Origin: an uncultured Collinsella sp.
GTDB taxonomy: Bacteria; Actinomycetota; Coriobacteriia; Coriobacteriales; Coriobacteriaceae
Direction: 5' to 3'
Assembly (NCBI GenBank): GCA_900759565.1
Contig: CAAEVV010000020.1
Location: forward strand, 1-19,488
Length of the DNA stretch: 19,488 nucleotides
The position numbers were made by a program, and so were the translations under genes. The notes below the pieces were generated by a model. That model was not told where the DNA came from, did no database searches, and worked only from the letters and a program-made list of their open reading frames with translations. Positions 1-7,309 of this stretch are shown piece by piece (within the stretch, counting starts at the first letter, position 1; the number at the start of each line of letters is the position of its first letter).

Positions 1-94
1 CACGGTTGGATTAGACACTCACCATTGTCGGCCTAATCCGCGGTCTTTCATGCAGCAGGGGCTCTCAATGTTTTTATGTCCTGCTCATATCGTC

Positions 95-121
95 TCTGCT
101 GGCAGTTTGGGACACTCCTTA
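95..121. repeat. 27-bp direct repeat, left copy
   Basis: This 27-bp sequence recurs in the same orientation at 1606-1632 with one mismatch (T against C at the sixth base). It contains an imperfect CTGCYGGCAG palindrome followed by TTTGGGACACTCC. The two copies bracket the AAA ATPase gene, its promoter and its upstream repeats. The GGGAC word links it to the other palindromic repeats of the window. It may be a dispersed repeat that served as a recombination point, or the edge of an inserted cassette; the sequence alone does not decide. Confidence 0.75.
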
Positions 122-143
122 CGGGACACCCCCTCCACAGCGC

Positions 144-1445
144 CTATGCCAGCTTGTCGATTTGCCCAATCTCCCAGAGCGGAATGTTGACGAGCGTGCC
201 CTCGTCTCTATATGCCGCTAACGATGTTCTCACGCAGCGCTCGAGCTTGAACTTCTCGCAGGCAATCCTCAGGCTCTTTGCTTTGAGGTTCTCTGTCGCC
301 TTGACCTCGAGCGGAAGCACGGTCCCCGCATGGTCGACGGCAAAGTCAGTCTCTGCATTGCCGGAGGAGGATGACCAATACGCGGGAGTATTGCCTTGGA
401 GCAAAAGCTCCTGTGCGACGTATTGCTCGGTCAGCGAGCCTTTGAACTCCGTAAAAACAGCGGGCCCGTTCAGAACAATGGCTGGCGAGAGGCCGGAGAG
501 TGCTCCGAGGATGCCGGTGTCGATGCAGAACAGCTTGAAGCCCGAGAGATCCTCGTAGCTTGTGAGCGGTGCTCTTAGGGCGGAAACACGTGGTACCTTA
601 TGAACGATTCCATAGTCCATGAGCCACTGGAGGCTTTCCTCAAAATCGCGTGCGCGCGCCCCGGGACGGAGCGCACCGTAGACGAACTTCTTGTTTTCCT
701 TTGCGAGTTGGCCGGGAAGGGATTTCCAAACCAGCCTCATGCGCTCGACGATGCGGGCTGGCGCATGCTTGCCAAAATCGGATTCATAAGCTTCGATGAT
801 TTGCTGCTGAAGCCTGCGGGCCTCGATGAAATCGTGGGAGGCGGAGAAAGCGGAGACAACTTCTGGCAGGCCACCGACAACGAGGTATTCCTTGAGCAGG
901 CGCTCGAGCTTTTCGGAAACGTTTGTCAGCAGGTCCATGTCTGCGGCAAGGATGGCATCTGCGAGCGGATCGCCATCGACGGCACGAACGAACTCGACAA
1001 ACCCCATGGGGCGCATGGTGAGCTGGTCGATCTTGCCGACGGGGAACGACTCGTTTTCGCGTCGGAGCGCGAGCCCCATATAGGAGCCGGCTGCCACGAT
1101 ATGGTATTCCGGCGCCAGCTCGTTGAAGTATTTGAGCGAGGTGATGCCACGCGGTGCCTCTTGGATTTCGTCGAAGATGATGAGCGTGTCTGTCGGCGTT
1201 ATGGTCTGGCCGCGCAGGAGCTCTATCTGGGAGATGATGCGTTTGGGGTCAAGGCTTCCGTCGAACAGCGAACGTGCGCCCGGTTCGAGCATAAAGTCAA
1301 AGCGGATGACGTTTTGATACTGCTGGCCTGCGAATTCGTTAAGAAGCCAGGTTTTTCCCGTCTGGCGGGCCCCCTTAAGCAGGAGGGGCTTGCGGTTTGC
1401 CCTAGATTTCCAAGCGATGAGTGCGTCCATTAGCTGTCGCTGCAT
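144..1445 (-). CDS. AAA family ATPase with DUF4143-type C-terminal domain
   Basis: The 433-residue protein has a Walker A motif GARQTGKT at residues 25-32 and a Walker B motif LIIFDE near 88-93, inside an N-terminal AAA ATPase domain of about 200 residues. The C-terminal half has the look of DUF4143, with a possible PD-(D/E)XK-like patch: a Glu-Thr-Asp near residue 367 followed by LEVKA about 15 residues later. This is a widespread bacterial and archaeal family whose members have no firmly established role; defence and mobile-element links have been suggested. The start is fixed by AGGAGG four bases upstream (1450-1455) and by a TATACT -10 box. It stands alone, opposite to nothing, between two 27-bp direct repeats, which suggests an accessory cassette. 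No partner gene is visible. Family call is firm; function unknown. Confidence 0.9.
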   Translation of the reverse strand: MQRQLMDALIAWKSRANRKPLLLKGARQTGKTWLLNEFAGQQYQNVIRFDFMLEPGARSLFDGSLDPKRIISQIELLRGQTITPTDTLIIFDEIQEAPRGITSLKYFNELAPEYHIVAAGSYMGLALRRENESFPVGKIDQLTMRPMGFVEFVRAVDGDPLADAILAADMDLLTNVSEKLERLLKEYLVVGGLPEVVSAFSASHDFIEARRLQQQIIEAYESDFGKHAPARIVERMRLVWKSLPGQLAKENKKFVYGALRPGARARDFEESLQWLMDYGIVHKVPRVSALRAPLTSYEDLSGFKLFCIDTGILGALSGLSPAIVLNGPAVFTEFKGSLTEQYVAQELLLQGNTPAYWSSSSGNAETDFAVDHAGTVLPLEVKATENLKAKSLRIACEKFKLERCVRTSLAAYRDEGTLVNIPLWEIGQIDKLA

Positions 1446-1468
1446 ACTGCCTCCTAACGATCATGGTT

Positions 1469-1489
1469 AGTATAAGACCGTTTCGGTCT
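1469..1489 (-). promoter_or_regulatory. Promoter and operator-like palindrome of the ATPase gene
   Basis: On the minus strand a TATACT -10 box (1469-1474) lies 23 bases before the start codon, which would give a leader of roughly 17 bases. Directly upstream is the inverted repeat AGACCG-AAA-CGGTCT (1475-1489), sitting in the spacer between the -10 and any -35. A regulator bound there would block the promoter. No convincing -35 was found (TTCGAT is present but about 19 bases away), so an activator is also possible. Confidence 0.45.
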
Positions 1490-1572
1490 TTCCATCGAAA
1501 AATGTGGGAGTAAACCACGTTTTTCCATCGAATAATGTGTGAGGCAACCACGTTTTTCCATCGAATAATGTG
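1482..1572. repeat. Three direct repeats with 33-bp period upstream of the ATPase gene
   Basis: A 25-bp unit starts at 1482, 1515 and 1548, an exact 33-bp spacing. Copies two and three are identical; the copy nearest the gene is diverged (it merges with the operator-like palindrome). The shared core on plus is TTTCCATCGAATAATGTG. A period of 33 is close to three helical turns, which would place a bound protein on one face of the DNA. The minus strand also reads as a peptide with the unit HIIRWKNVV, since 33 is eleven codons, but no ribosome site supports translation. Confidence 0.8.
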
Positions 1573-1605
1573 AGGGTTTAGGTAGGCATCTGGGGACGTT
1601 CTTTT

Positions 1606-1632
1606 TCTGCCGGCAGTTTGGGACACTCCTTA
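1606..1632. repeat. 27-bp direct repeat, right copy
   Basis: This matches 95-121 with one mismatch. Here the inner palindrome CTGCCGGCAG is intact, and a further GGGGACGTTC lies just to its left (from about 1592), so the whole stretch 1592-1630 resembles two outward-facing GGGAC arms around a central hairpin. Between this copy and the galT terminator there is only about 30 bases. Confidence 0.75.
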
Positions 1633-1662
1633 TTTTGGTGCAAATTAGTTACCCTTGCATCA

Positions 1663-1702
1663 GAAAACGGCGCCCGTCGGCGATGTTGCCGGCGGGCGCC
1701 GT
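1663..1702 (-). terminator. Rho-independent terminator of galK-galT
   Basis: On the minus strand a 10-bp GC-rich stem ACGGCGCCCG / CGGGCGCCGT (1693-1702 with 1667-1676) encloses a 16-base loop and is followed by TTTTC. It begins about 50 bases after the galT stop. The loop could pair further (CCGGC region), strengthening the hairpin. Confidence 0.75.
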
Positions 1703-1749
1703 GGTCGTGTAGGCGCTATTTGTTAAGTGCGTGCGTTCGAGCTCGCGTG

Positions 1750-3378
1750 CTACAGCGAGTCGATAAAGCGCTGCTGGGCGGCGCGTCCTGCCTCGTCCCA
1801 TTTAAAGACGCCGGCGTTGTCGAGCACGTGGCCAAACACCACGCCCACCTCCTCGTGCAGGATATCGATGGCGTTGTCGGTCGTAAGTTCATCGGCGCGG
1901 CGAGCAAAGACGTCCTCGGCCCACGCGGCGTGGCTGCGGCAAAGGTCGTCGCCCTCGAGCGCGCCAGCAAGGTCGTAGCTGGCATCGGCCTTGGCTGCCA
2001 GCAAGTGCTCGCGGACGGCGCCGAGCTCGGGAACCAAGCGCGGCGGCAAAATGGCCAGGCCCATGACCTCGATCAGGCCGATGTTCTCCTTCTTAATATG
2101 GTGGTACTCGGCATGCGGGTGGAAAACGCCCAGCGGGTGCTCGTCGGTCGTGATGTTGCAGCGAAGCGCCAGGTAGGCCTCGTAGATTTTGCCGCCGGCG
2201 TTGCCGCGGGAGTCGACGCGGCGGATGACGGGCGTCACGGTGTTGTGCGCCACGCCGTCGGCAGTGTGCGCGATGACGCCCACGGACTCATCGGTCCACT
2301 CACGCCAGGCGAGGATAATCTTTTCGGCAGCATCGAGCAGCTGGGCTCGGTCGTGCGAGCGCAGACGCAGCACCGAGAGCGGCCACTGCAGCACAGTGCC
2401 GCTGACCTGGTCAAAACCGGGCACGCTAAACTGCGAGACCTCGGTGGCATGCATCATGGGGAACTCGTGCGCGCCGCCCTGGAAGTGGTCGTGCGACAGA
2501 ATCGAACCGCCCACGATGGGCAGGTCGGCATTGGAGCCTATAAAGTAGTGCGGGAACAGGTCCACAAAATCGAGCAGGCACGTCAGGCCCTTGCGGTCAA
2601 CGTGCATAGGGCGATGCTCGGAGCTCATGGCAATGCAGTGCTCGTTAAAGTACGCGTACGGGCTGTATTGGAAACCCCAGCGCTCGCCGTCGAGCTTAAT
2701 GGGGATAACGCGCAGATTCTGGCGGGCGGGATGGGCGCCGCCGTCGGCTGCAGCGGAGCGTCCGGGATAGCCTTCGTTTTCGATGCAGAGCTGGCAGGCG
2801 GGATACTTCTCGCCCGTGTTTTTGGCGGCGCCGGCCGCGGCAATATCGCGCGGGTCCTTTTCGGGCTTTGACAGGTTGATGGTAATCTCGAGGTCGCCCC
2901 AGTTGGTGGGGGTGCTCCATTTGATATTGCGCGCGATGGCGGCGCGGCGCACGTAGCCGGCGTCGCAGCACAGACCGTAGAACCAGTCGGTCGCGGCGCG
3001 GGGCTCGTTGACGCCCATGCGGCCGTTGAACTCCTCGTTTACAACCGAAGGCCTCGGCATGAGTGCGCCCATGATGCGCATGGCGATGCGGTCGCGGCCC
3101 GACGCCGTGTCCTCGGCAGCGCCGTTGGCAACGGCGGCCTCAGAAAGCACAGCAAGCGTGCCCTCTAGGTCGAAGTCGGGGAGTGTATCGGGGTGCAAGA
3201 GCGAAATCTTCTCGGTCTTGAGCGCCCAAGCCATGTCGAGTGCGGGGCCCGTGGCGCCGATGCACTCCAAAATGGTGTTGTATGCCCAGATGCGATCGTC
3301 CTGGCCGATCATCGATCGGTGGATAGCGTACTCGATCAGGTTCTGCGCGGCCTCGCGCACGTCAGTCATTACAGCCAT
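1750..3378 (-). CDS. galT: UDP-glucose--hexose-1-phosphate uridylyltransferase, type 2
   Basis: This enzyme moves UMP from UDP-glucose to galactose-1-phosphate in the Leloir pathway. The 542-residue length and wording fit the Gram-positive type 2 family rather than the shorter E. coli type. Family landmarks are GGSILSHDHFQGG in the middle of the protein and GVFHPHAEYHHIKKENIG in the C-terminal third, both rich in the expected histidines. The start at 3378 overlaps the end of galK by ten bases and has AAGGGGG ten bases upstream. A second ATG at 3369 overlaps the galK stop as TAATG, a usual arrangement for translational coupling, so the true start could be three codons later. It forms one operon with galK and ends at a clear terminator. 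No galE is present in the window, so epimerisation must be encoded elsewhere. Confidence 0.93.
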   Translation of the reverse strand: MAVMTDVREAAQNLIEYAIHRSMIGQDDRIWAYNTILECIGATGPALDMAWALKTEKISLLHPDTLPDFDLEGTLAVLSEAAVANGAAEDTASGRDRIAMRIMGALMPRPSVVNEEFNGRMGVNEPRAATDWFYGLCCDAGYVRRAAIARNIKWSTPTNWGDLEITINLSKPEKDPRDIAAAGAAKNTGEKYPACQLCIENEGYPGRSAAADGGAHPARQNLRVIPIKLDGERWGFQYSPYAYFNEHCIAMSSEHRPMHVDRKGLTCLLDFVDLFPHYFIGSNADLPIVGGSILSHDHFQGGAHEFPMMHATEVSQFSVPGFDQVSGTVLQWPLSVLRLRSHDRAQLLDAAEKIILAWREWTDESVGVIAHTADGVAHNTVTPVIRRVDSRGNAGGKIYEAYLALRCNITTDEHPLGVFHPHAEYHHIKKENIGLIEVMGLAILPPRLVPELGAVREHLLAAKADASYDLAGALEGDDLCRSHAAWAEDVFARRADELTTDNAIDILHEEVGVVFGHVLDNAGVFKWDEAGRAAQQRFIDSL

Positions 3379-4574
3379 GCCGCGTAAGCCCCCTTGTCAG
3401 AGATAGCGTAATGACGGGCAGAGCCATCGCCCAGCCAGCCGTTCATCTTGGCAATGAAGGTGTCGACCAGGTCGAGCGGCACGAAGGCCTGGATAGTGCC
3501 ACCAAAGCCGCCACCGTGGATACGGACGGCGCCGCGGCCGTCGAGCACGTGCTCGGCCAGCGCCAGGGCATACATCGAGGGCTGCTCGGAACCCAGTTTG
3601 GCAACAACATTCTGCAGGTACATGGCGGAGCTGGCGCCAGACTCGCGCGTCAGGACCAGGAACTGGTCGATGTCGCCGGCGTTCAGAGCTGCCCAGCGTT
3701 TGTCGACCAGGCCGTTCTCGTACCAGTAATGAACGGCGCGCAGGCAGGCGCGGTCGCCCAGCTTGGCGCGCAGCTCGGGGAGCTTGGCGTCAAAGTCGGC
3801 CACGTTGACCTCGCACAGGCGTGCCTTGCCAAACTCGGCGGCGACGTCCTGCATCTCGCGCGGAACGGCGGCGTAGTCGTCGGTAGCTGCCACATGGTCG
3901 GCACCCACTTTAACGAGCACGAGCGCATAGCCGTGATCCTCAAAGTTGAGCTCGAGCTTCCGGGTTTTAGGCTGAGCCTGGTCCTCAAAGTCCATGTAGG
4001 CAAGGCCGCCCAGGCACACAGCGGCCTGGTCCATCAGACCGCAGGGCTTGCCGTAGTAGTTGTTCTCGGTACGCTGGCTCATCTGGGCGAGTGCGACGGG
4101 CTCAATCGCGGGCGCGCCCCAGAGCGTCTCCATGGCGCGGCCGTAAGCCGCCTCGACAGCAGCGGAGCTCGAAAGGCCGCCGCCCGAGGGGACGGAGCAG
4201 GTAAAGGCAAAGTCGAAGCCCTGGGGCTCAACGCCCAGAGCAGCGATCTCGTGGGCCATGCCGCGGACGAGGCTCGCGGAGGTGCCCTTCTCGGACTCTT
4301 GAATATCCAGCGTGTCGAGCGTGATCTCAAAGGTGGGGTAGCCCTCATCGGCAACGCGGACCTTGTTGGTGTCGGTCGCCACGGCAATGCCGTCAACGGC
4401 GACATCGAGCGAGCCGGCGATGACGTGGCCGCCCTCGTGGTCGGTGTGGTTACCACTGATCTCGGAGCGGCCGGGCGCGTGCACATAGAGCACCTGGCGG
4501 TCGCCGATGGGGCCAAACTCCTCCTCAAACAGCTTGGTGAGCTTGGCGAATGTCTTTTCGTCGGGAGTGGTCAT
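3369..4574 (-). CDS. galK: Galactokinase
   Basis: It phosphorylates galactose at C1 with ATP, the entry to the Leloir pathway. It is a 401-residue GHMP kinase. Motif 1 is at residues 34-49 and reads GRSEISGNHTDHEGG in place of the more common GRVNLIGEHTDYNGG; motif 2 is the ATP loop VPSGGGLSSSAA; motif 3 is IHGGGFGGTIQAF near the C-terminus. I chose the ATG at 4574 because AAGGAAAGGA lies about seven bases upstream and the family starts here; the frame is open 72 bases further but that extension runs into the operator. It is the first gene of galKT and is divergent from the LacI-family gene, whose predicted operators sit 45-127 bases upstream. Confidence 0.94.
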   Translation of the reverse strand: MTTPDEKTFAKLTKLFEEEFGPIGDRQVLYVHAPGRSEISGNHTDHEGGHVIAGSLDVAVDGIAVATDTNKVRVADEGYPTFEITLDTLDIQESEKGTSASLVRGMAHEIAALGVEPQGFDFAFTCSVPSGGGLSSSAAVEAAYGRAMETLWGAPAIEPVALAQMSQRTENNYYGKPCGLMDQAAVCLGGLAYMDFEDQAQPKTRKLELNFEDHGYALVLVKVGADHVAATDDYAAVPREMQDVAAEFGKARLCEVNVADFDAKLPELRAKLGDRACLRAVHYWYENGLVDKRWAALNAGDIDQFLVLTRESGASSAMYLQNVVAKLGSEQPSMYALALAEHVLDGRGAVRIHGGGFGGTIQAFVPLDLVDTFIAKMNGWLGDGSARHYAISDKGAYAAWL

Positions 4575-4614
4575 GGGAGTCCTTTCCTTGGCGCGCACGG
4601 GTGAGTTTTGCGTC

Positions 4615-4632
4615 GTTATGAGTACGTTAACA
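4615..4632. promoter_or_regulatory. LacI-family operator, site 1 (galK-proximal)
   Basis: The sequence GTTATGAGTACGTTAACA contains the LacI/CcpA-like pattern TG(6)ACGT-type core TGAGTACGTTAACA at 4619-4632. It is the exact inverse of site 2. It lies 41 bases before the galK start codon, probably in the leader or over the promoter. Confidence 0.7.
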
Positions 4633-4683
4633 ACTTGAAGCGGCATGAACCCAAGTGTTCACGATACCGCACGTTACGGGCTA

Positions 4684-4701
4684 TGTTAACGTACTCATAA
4701 C
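4684..4701. promoter_or_regulatory. LacI-family operator, site 2
   Basis: TGTTAACGTACTCATAAC is the perfect reverse complement of site 1 over 18 bases. Its 14-base core TGTTAACGTACTCA matches the classical cre pattern TGWNANCGNTNWCA at all positions but one. The centre-to-centre distance to site 1 is about 65-70 bases, suited to looping by a tetramer or to two dimers. Confidence 0.7.
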
Positions 4702-4806
4702 ACAACTCTTGTCACTTTTTGAGAATCTGGTAATCGGTAGAAATACAGCCGTGAACGGTACTGCCGTATGGACTTATAAAGCAGAAGAGATGCAGATAGA
4801 AAAAGT

Positions 4807-4820
4807 AGAGTACGTTAACA
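4807..4820. promoter_or_regulatory. LacI-family operator, site 3 (regulator-proximal)
   Basis: AGAGTACGTTAACA differs from site 1 at one base of 14. It lies about 94 bases before the GTG start of the regulator gene and downstream of a TATAAA box, so it fits autorepression by road-block or promoter overlap. Confidence 0.6.
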
Positions 4821-4913
4821 TGCGTCCGACGATAGCGGGCCTCGGCGCGGGATGTATTTCTGCCTGGGCCGGCATTCACGCTATTCAGATCTCGCAAGGG
4901 TGAAGGTGATCCT

Positions 4914-5945
4914 GTGGCAAGGCGCCCGTCCAACGATACAGGTACGCGTCCGGTCTCCATGGCCGACGTCGCCCGCGCTGCTGGCGTTTCGCAGCAGACG
5001 GTTTCGCGCGTCGCCAACGGCTTGCCCAACGTTAACGAACAGACGCGCCAGCGCGTGCAGGCCGCTATGCAAGAGCTCGGCTTTCGTCCGAGTTATGCCG
5101 GTCGCTCGCTGCGCGACGGCCGTTACCATTCGTTAGGCCTATGCATCAACGATGTCACCAAGTTTGGCAACCTCTCAATGATCGACGGCATCGCCAGCGC
5201 TGCTCGCGAGCATAATTGTGCCATCACGCTGGTCGAGATGTCCAAGACCGAGGAGTTTTCGCTTGCCGAGGCCACGCGTCGTATGGCCGCATTGCCGGTG
5301 GACGGCATCATCATCGGCATGAGCCGCATGGCGCCCGATTTTGAGACGTTTGATCCACTGCCGGGCATTGGCACGGTTATAGTCACCATGTACGCGCACC
5401 CGCGGGTGACCACGGTCGACTCCGATCATTACGGCTGCTCGCTCTTGCTTATGGATCACCTGTTTGAGCTGGGACACGAGCAGATTCGCTATATTGGTGG
5501 CCCGTCGTTCTCGGTCGACGAGCAATTTCGTCGCGCCGGTTGGCAGGATGCGCTCGAGCGTAAACACATCGAGCCGGCAGAGCCGCTCGAGGGCGACTGG
5601 TCTGCCAACAGCGGTTACGAGGCTGGCAGGTACCTGGCCGAGCACGATCACACCATGACGGCGATTTATGCGGCAAACGACCAGATGGCAAATGGCGCGA
5701 TTGCAGCGCTGCGCGATAGCGGTCTGCGCGTGCCCGAGGACGTGAGCGTGGTGGGCGTCGATGATTCGCTCGATGATTTTGTGGCACACAACGAGCTCAC
5801 GACCGTGCGATTCGATCTACATCAGCGCGGACGCGAGGTGTTTGAGCATGCGGTTCCCGAGGCGGGTACGGCGGGCAAAACCGTTGCCATTCGTATTCCC
5901 GGCCAGCTTATCATTCGACATAGCACAGCGATACCGCACGCATAG
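4914..5945 (+). CDS. LacI-family transcriptional regulator, probable regulator of galKT
   Basis: The 343-residue protein has a LacI helix-turn-helix at residues 16-35 (MADVARAAGVSQQTVSRVANG), a hinge around YAGRSLRDGR near 61-70, and a periplasmic-binding-protein-like effector domain to the end, with the usual VSVVGVDDSLDD segment late in the protein. The start is GTG with AAGGTG six bases before it; no ATG fits better. It is divergent from galK, and three LacI-type operators lie between them, so control of galKT and of itself in response to galactose or a derivative is the natural reading. The effector is not shown by the sequence. Confidence 0.9.
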   Translation: MARRPSNDTGTRPVSMADVARAAGVSQQTVSRVANGLPNVNEQTRQRVQAAMQELGFRPSYAGRSLRDGRYHSLGLCINDVTKFGNLSMIDGIASAAREHNCAITLVEMSKTEEFSLAEATRRMAALPVDGIIIGMSRMAPDFETFDPLPGIGTVIVTMYAHPRVTTVDSDHYGCSLLLMDHLFELGHEQIRYIGGPSFSVDEQFRRAGWQDALERKHIEPAEPLEGDWSANSGYEAGRYLAEHDHTMTAIYAANDQMANGAIAALRDSGLRVPEDVSVVGVDDSLDDFVAHNELTTVRFDLHQRGREVFEHAVPEAGTAGKTVAIRIPGQLIIRHSTAIPHA

Positions 5946-6034
5946 TTTGTGCAGGTAAACGGCGATTTATCGTATTTCAATAACAATCGGTATGGATGCC
6001 GGCAGATAACAGTTGGGATACTGCCGAGTGTTAT

Positions 6035-6065
6035 GATAGACGGGTTCTTTTGTCTATCTAGGAGG
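6035..6065 (+). promoter_or_regulatory. Leader hairpin and ribosome site of the flavodiiron gene
   Basis: GATAGAC (6035-6041) pairs with GTCTATC (6052-6058) around a ten-base loop, and AGGAGG follows at once (6060-6065), nine bases before the ATG. A TATGAT (6032-6037) overlaps the left arm and may be the -10, in which case the inverted repeat is better read as an operator than as an RNA hairpin. Confidence 0.4.
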
Positions 6066-6074
6066 CTTTGCCTG

Positions 6075-7235
6075 ATGGAGATCACCAAGGATATCCGCTA
6101 CATCGGTGTCGACGATCACGACATTGACCTGTTCGAGGGCCAGTATGATGTGTCCGAGAACGGTATGGCATACAACAGCTACGTTATCTTGGGCGAAAAG
6201 ATCGCTGTCGCCGATTCAGTCGACGGGGGCTTTGTCGACGAGTGGCTCGGCAACCTCGAGGCCGTGCTCGATGGCCGTACGCCCGACTATCTGGTTGTCC
6301 ATCACATGGAGCCCGATCACTCCGCCGGTATCGCCGCCTTTATGGAGCGCTATCCCCAGGCACAGATTGTGGCCAGTATGGGCGCCTTCCGCATGATGGT
6401 CAACTACTTTGGCACCGACTACCCCGAGCGCAAGATGGTCGTCAAAGAGGGCGACGTGCTCGATCTGGGCGGCCACAGCCTGACCTTTATCGGCGCCCCC
6501 AACGTTCACTGGCCCGAGGTGATCTTCTCCTACGAGTCCACCGACAAGGCGCTCTTTAGTGCCGACGGCTTTGGCAAGTTTGGCGCCAACGACATCGAGG
6601 ATCCGGAAGGGTGGGCTTGCGAGGCTCGCCGCTACTACTTTGGCATCGTCGGTAAGTTCGGCAAGTTTGTGCAGGCCGTCCTCAAGAAGGCCGCCGGCCT
6701 GGACATCCAGATCATCTGCCCGCTCCACGGCCCCGTGCTGACCGAGAACCTGGGCTATTACCTCGACACCTATAACACCTGGTCGAGCTATCAGCCCGAG
6801 GACGAGGGCATCACGATCGCCTATGCGAGCGTGTATGGCCATCTGAAGGCTGCCGTCGAGGAGCTCGCATCTGCGCTCGAGGCTCGCGGCCAGAAGGTCT
6901 CCGTCTTTGACCTGGCTCGCGACGACATGGCCGAGGCCGTTGAGGATGCGTTCCGCTACGACCGTCTGGTGCTCGCCTCCATTACCTATCAGGGCGAGAT
7001 CTTCCCGTGCATGAGCACCTTTATCCACACGCTTGCCGAGCACGCCTATCAGAACCGTACGGTGGCGCTCGTTGAGGCCGGCTCCTGGGCACCCGCGGCT
7101 GCCAAGGTTATGACCAAGGAGCTCGAGGGCATGAAGGACATCACCCTGACGAAGAACAAAGTGACCGTCCTGGGTTCGCTCAACGACGCCTCGCGCGCTC
7201 AGATCGAGGCCCTCGCCGACGAGCTGTCCAAGTAG
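6075..7235 (+). CDS. fprA: Flavodiiron protein (FprA-type O2 / NO reductase)
   Basis: It is a soluble enzyme that reduces O2 to water, or NO to N2O, protecting anaerobes. At 386 residues it has the plain two-domain form. The N-terminal beta-lactamase-like domain carries the di-iron ligands H77, E79, D81 and H82 in HxExDH, H145 in NVHW, D164 in SADGFG, and H218 in PLHGP. The flavodoxin domain begins near residue 246 with ASVYGHL as the FMN phosphate loop. No rubredoxin or NADH-oxidase domain is fused, so electrons must come from a separate partner not encoded here. The ATG at 6075 has AGGAGG nine bases upstream; the frame is open earlier but has no site. A terminator follows 33 bases after the stop. 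Confidence 0.93.
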   Translation: MEITKDIRYIGVDDHDIDLFEGQYDVSENGMAYNSYVILGEKIAVADSVDGGFVDEWLGNLEAVLDGRTPDYLVVHHMEPDHSAGIAAFMERYPQAQIVASMGAFRMMVNYFGTDYPERKMVVKEGDVLDLGGHSLTFIGAPNVHWPEVIFSYESTDKALFSADGFGKFGANDIEDPEGWACEARRYYFGIVGKFGKFVQAVLKKAAGLDIQIICPLHGPVLTENLGYYLDTYNTWSSYQPEDEGITIAYASVYGHLKAAVEELASALEARGQKVSVFDLARDDMAEAVEDAFRYDRLVLASITYQGEIFPCMSTFIHTLAEHAYQNRTVALVEAGSWAPAAAKVMTKELEGMKDITLTKNKVTVLGSLNDASRAQIEALADELSK

Positions 7236-7267
7236 CGACACGTTCACTTTTGACGCTCAGCCATCAC

Positions 7268-7307
7268 AACCACCACAAAGGGGACAGGCACCTTTGTGGT
7301 GGTTTTT
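7268..7307 (+). terminator. Terminator hairpin of fprA, with a GGGACAGG loop
   Basis: A perfect 14-bp stem (7268-7281 with 7291-7304) has the nine-base loop GGACAGGCA, and the stem's T-rich end runs into TTTTTGTTT. It should stop fprA transcripts before the convergent gene whose stop codon begins at 7312. The loop and the GGGGACAGG sequence match the hairpin at 18943-18983, so it also belongs to a small repeat family. Confidence 0.8.
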
Positions 7308-7309
7308 GT

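Larger units (their letters stand above)
4575..4913. promoter_or_regulatory. galK / lacI-type divergent control region
   Basis: This 339-base stretch has no gene. It holds three copies of one LacI-type operator (separate entries), and is AT-richer than its surroundings around 4700-4820. A TATAAA at about 4775 could be the -10 of the regulator gene but lacks a good -35, and no confident galK promoter hexamers were found. The two outer halves of an 18-bp perfect inverted repeat are separated by 51 bases. Confidence 0.7.

Noticed and set aside
600..1433. 277-codon open frame on plus across the ATPase gene
   Set aside because: It is antisense to a gene with clear Walker motifs and a strong ribosome site, and its translation has no recognisable motif.
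1482..1572. Repeats resembling a small CRISPR array
   Set aside because: The gaps between 25-bp units are only 8 bases, there are three units, and no cas gene is near.
1402..1626. Minus-strand 74-codon frame containing the repeated HIIRWKNVV
   Set aside because: Not listed as a gene because it starts inside the flanking repeat with no ribosome site and overlaps the ATPase start; the periodic peptide follows from the 33-bp repeats.
1618..2871. 417-codon open frame on plus across galT
   Set aside because: It is a shadow of galT caused by high GC at third codon positions; no ribosome site or family.
4575..4646. Upstream extension of galactokinase to 4646
   Set aside because: It would cross operator site 1, is unlike galactokinases, and the ATG at 4574 has its own ribosome site.
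5949..6074. Upstream extension of the flavodiiron protein
   Set aside because: AGGAGG before 6075 and family alignment fix the start; the extension is not protein-like.
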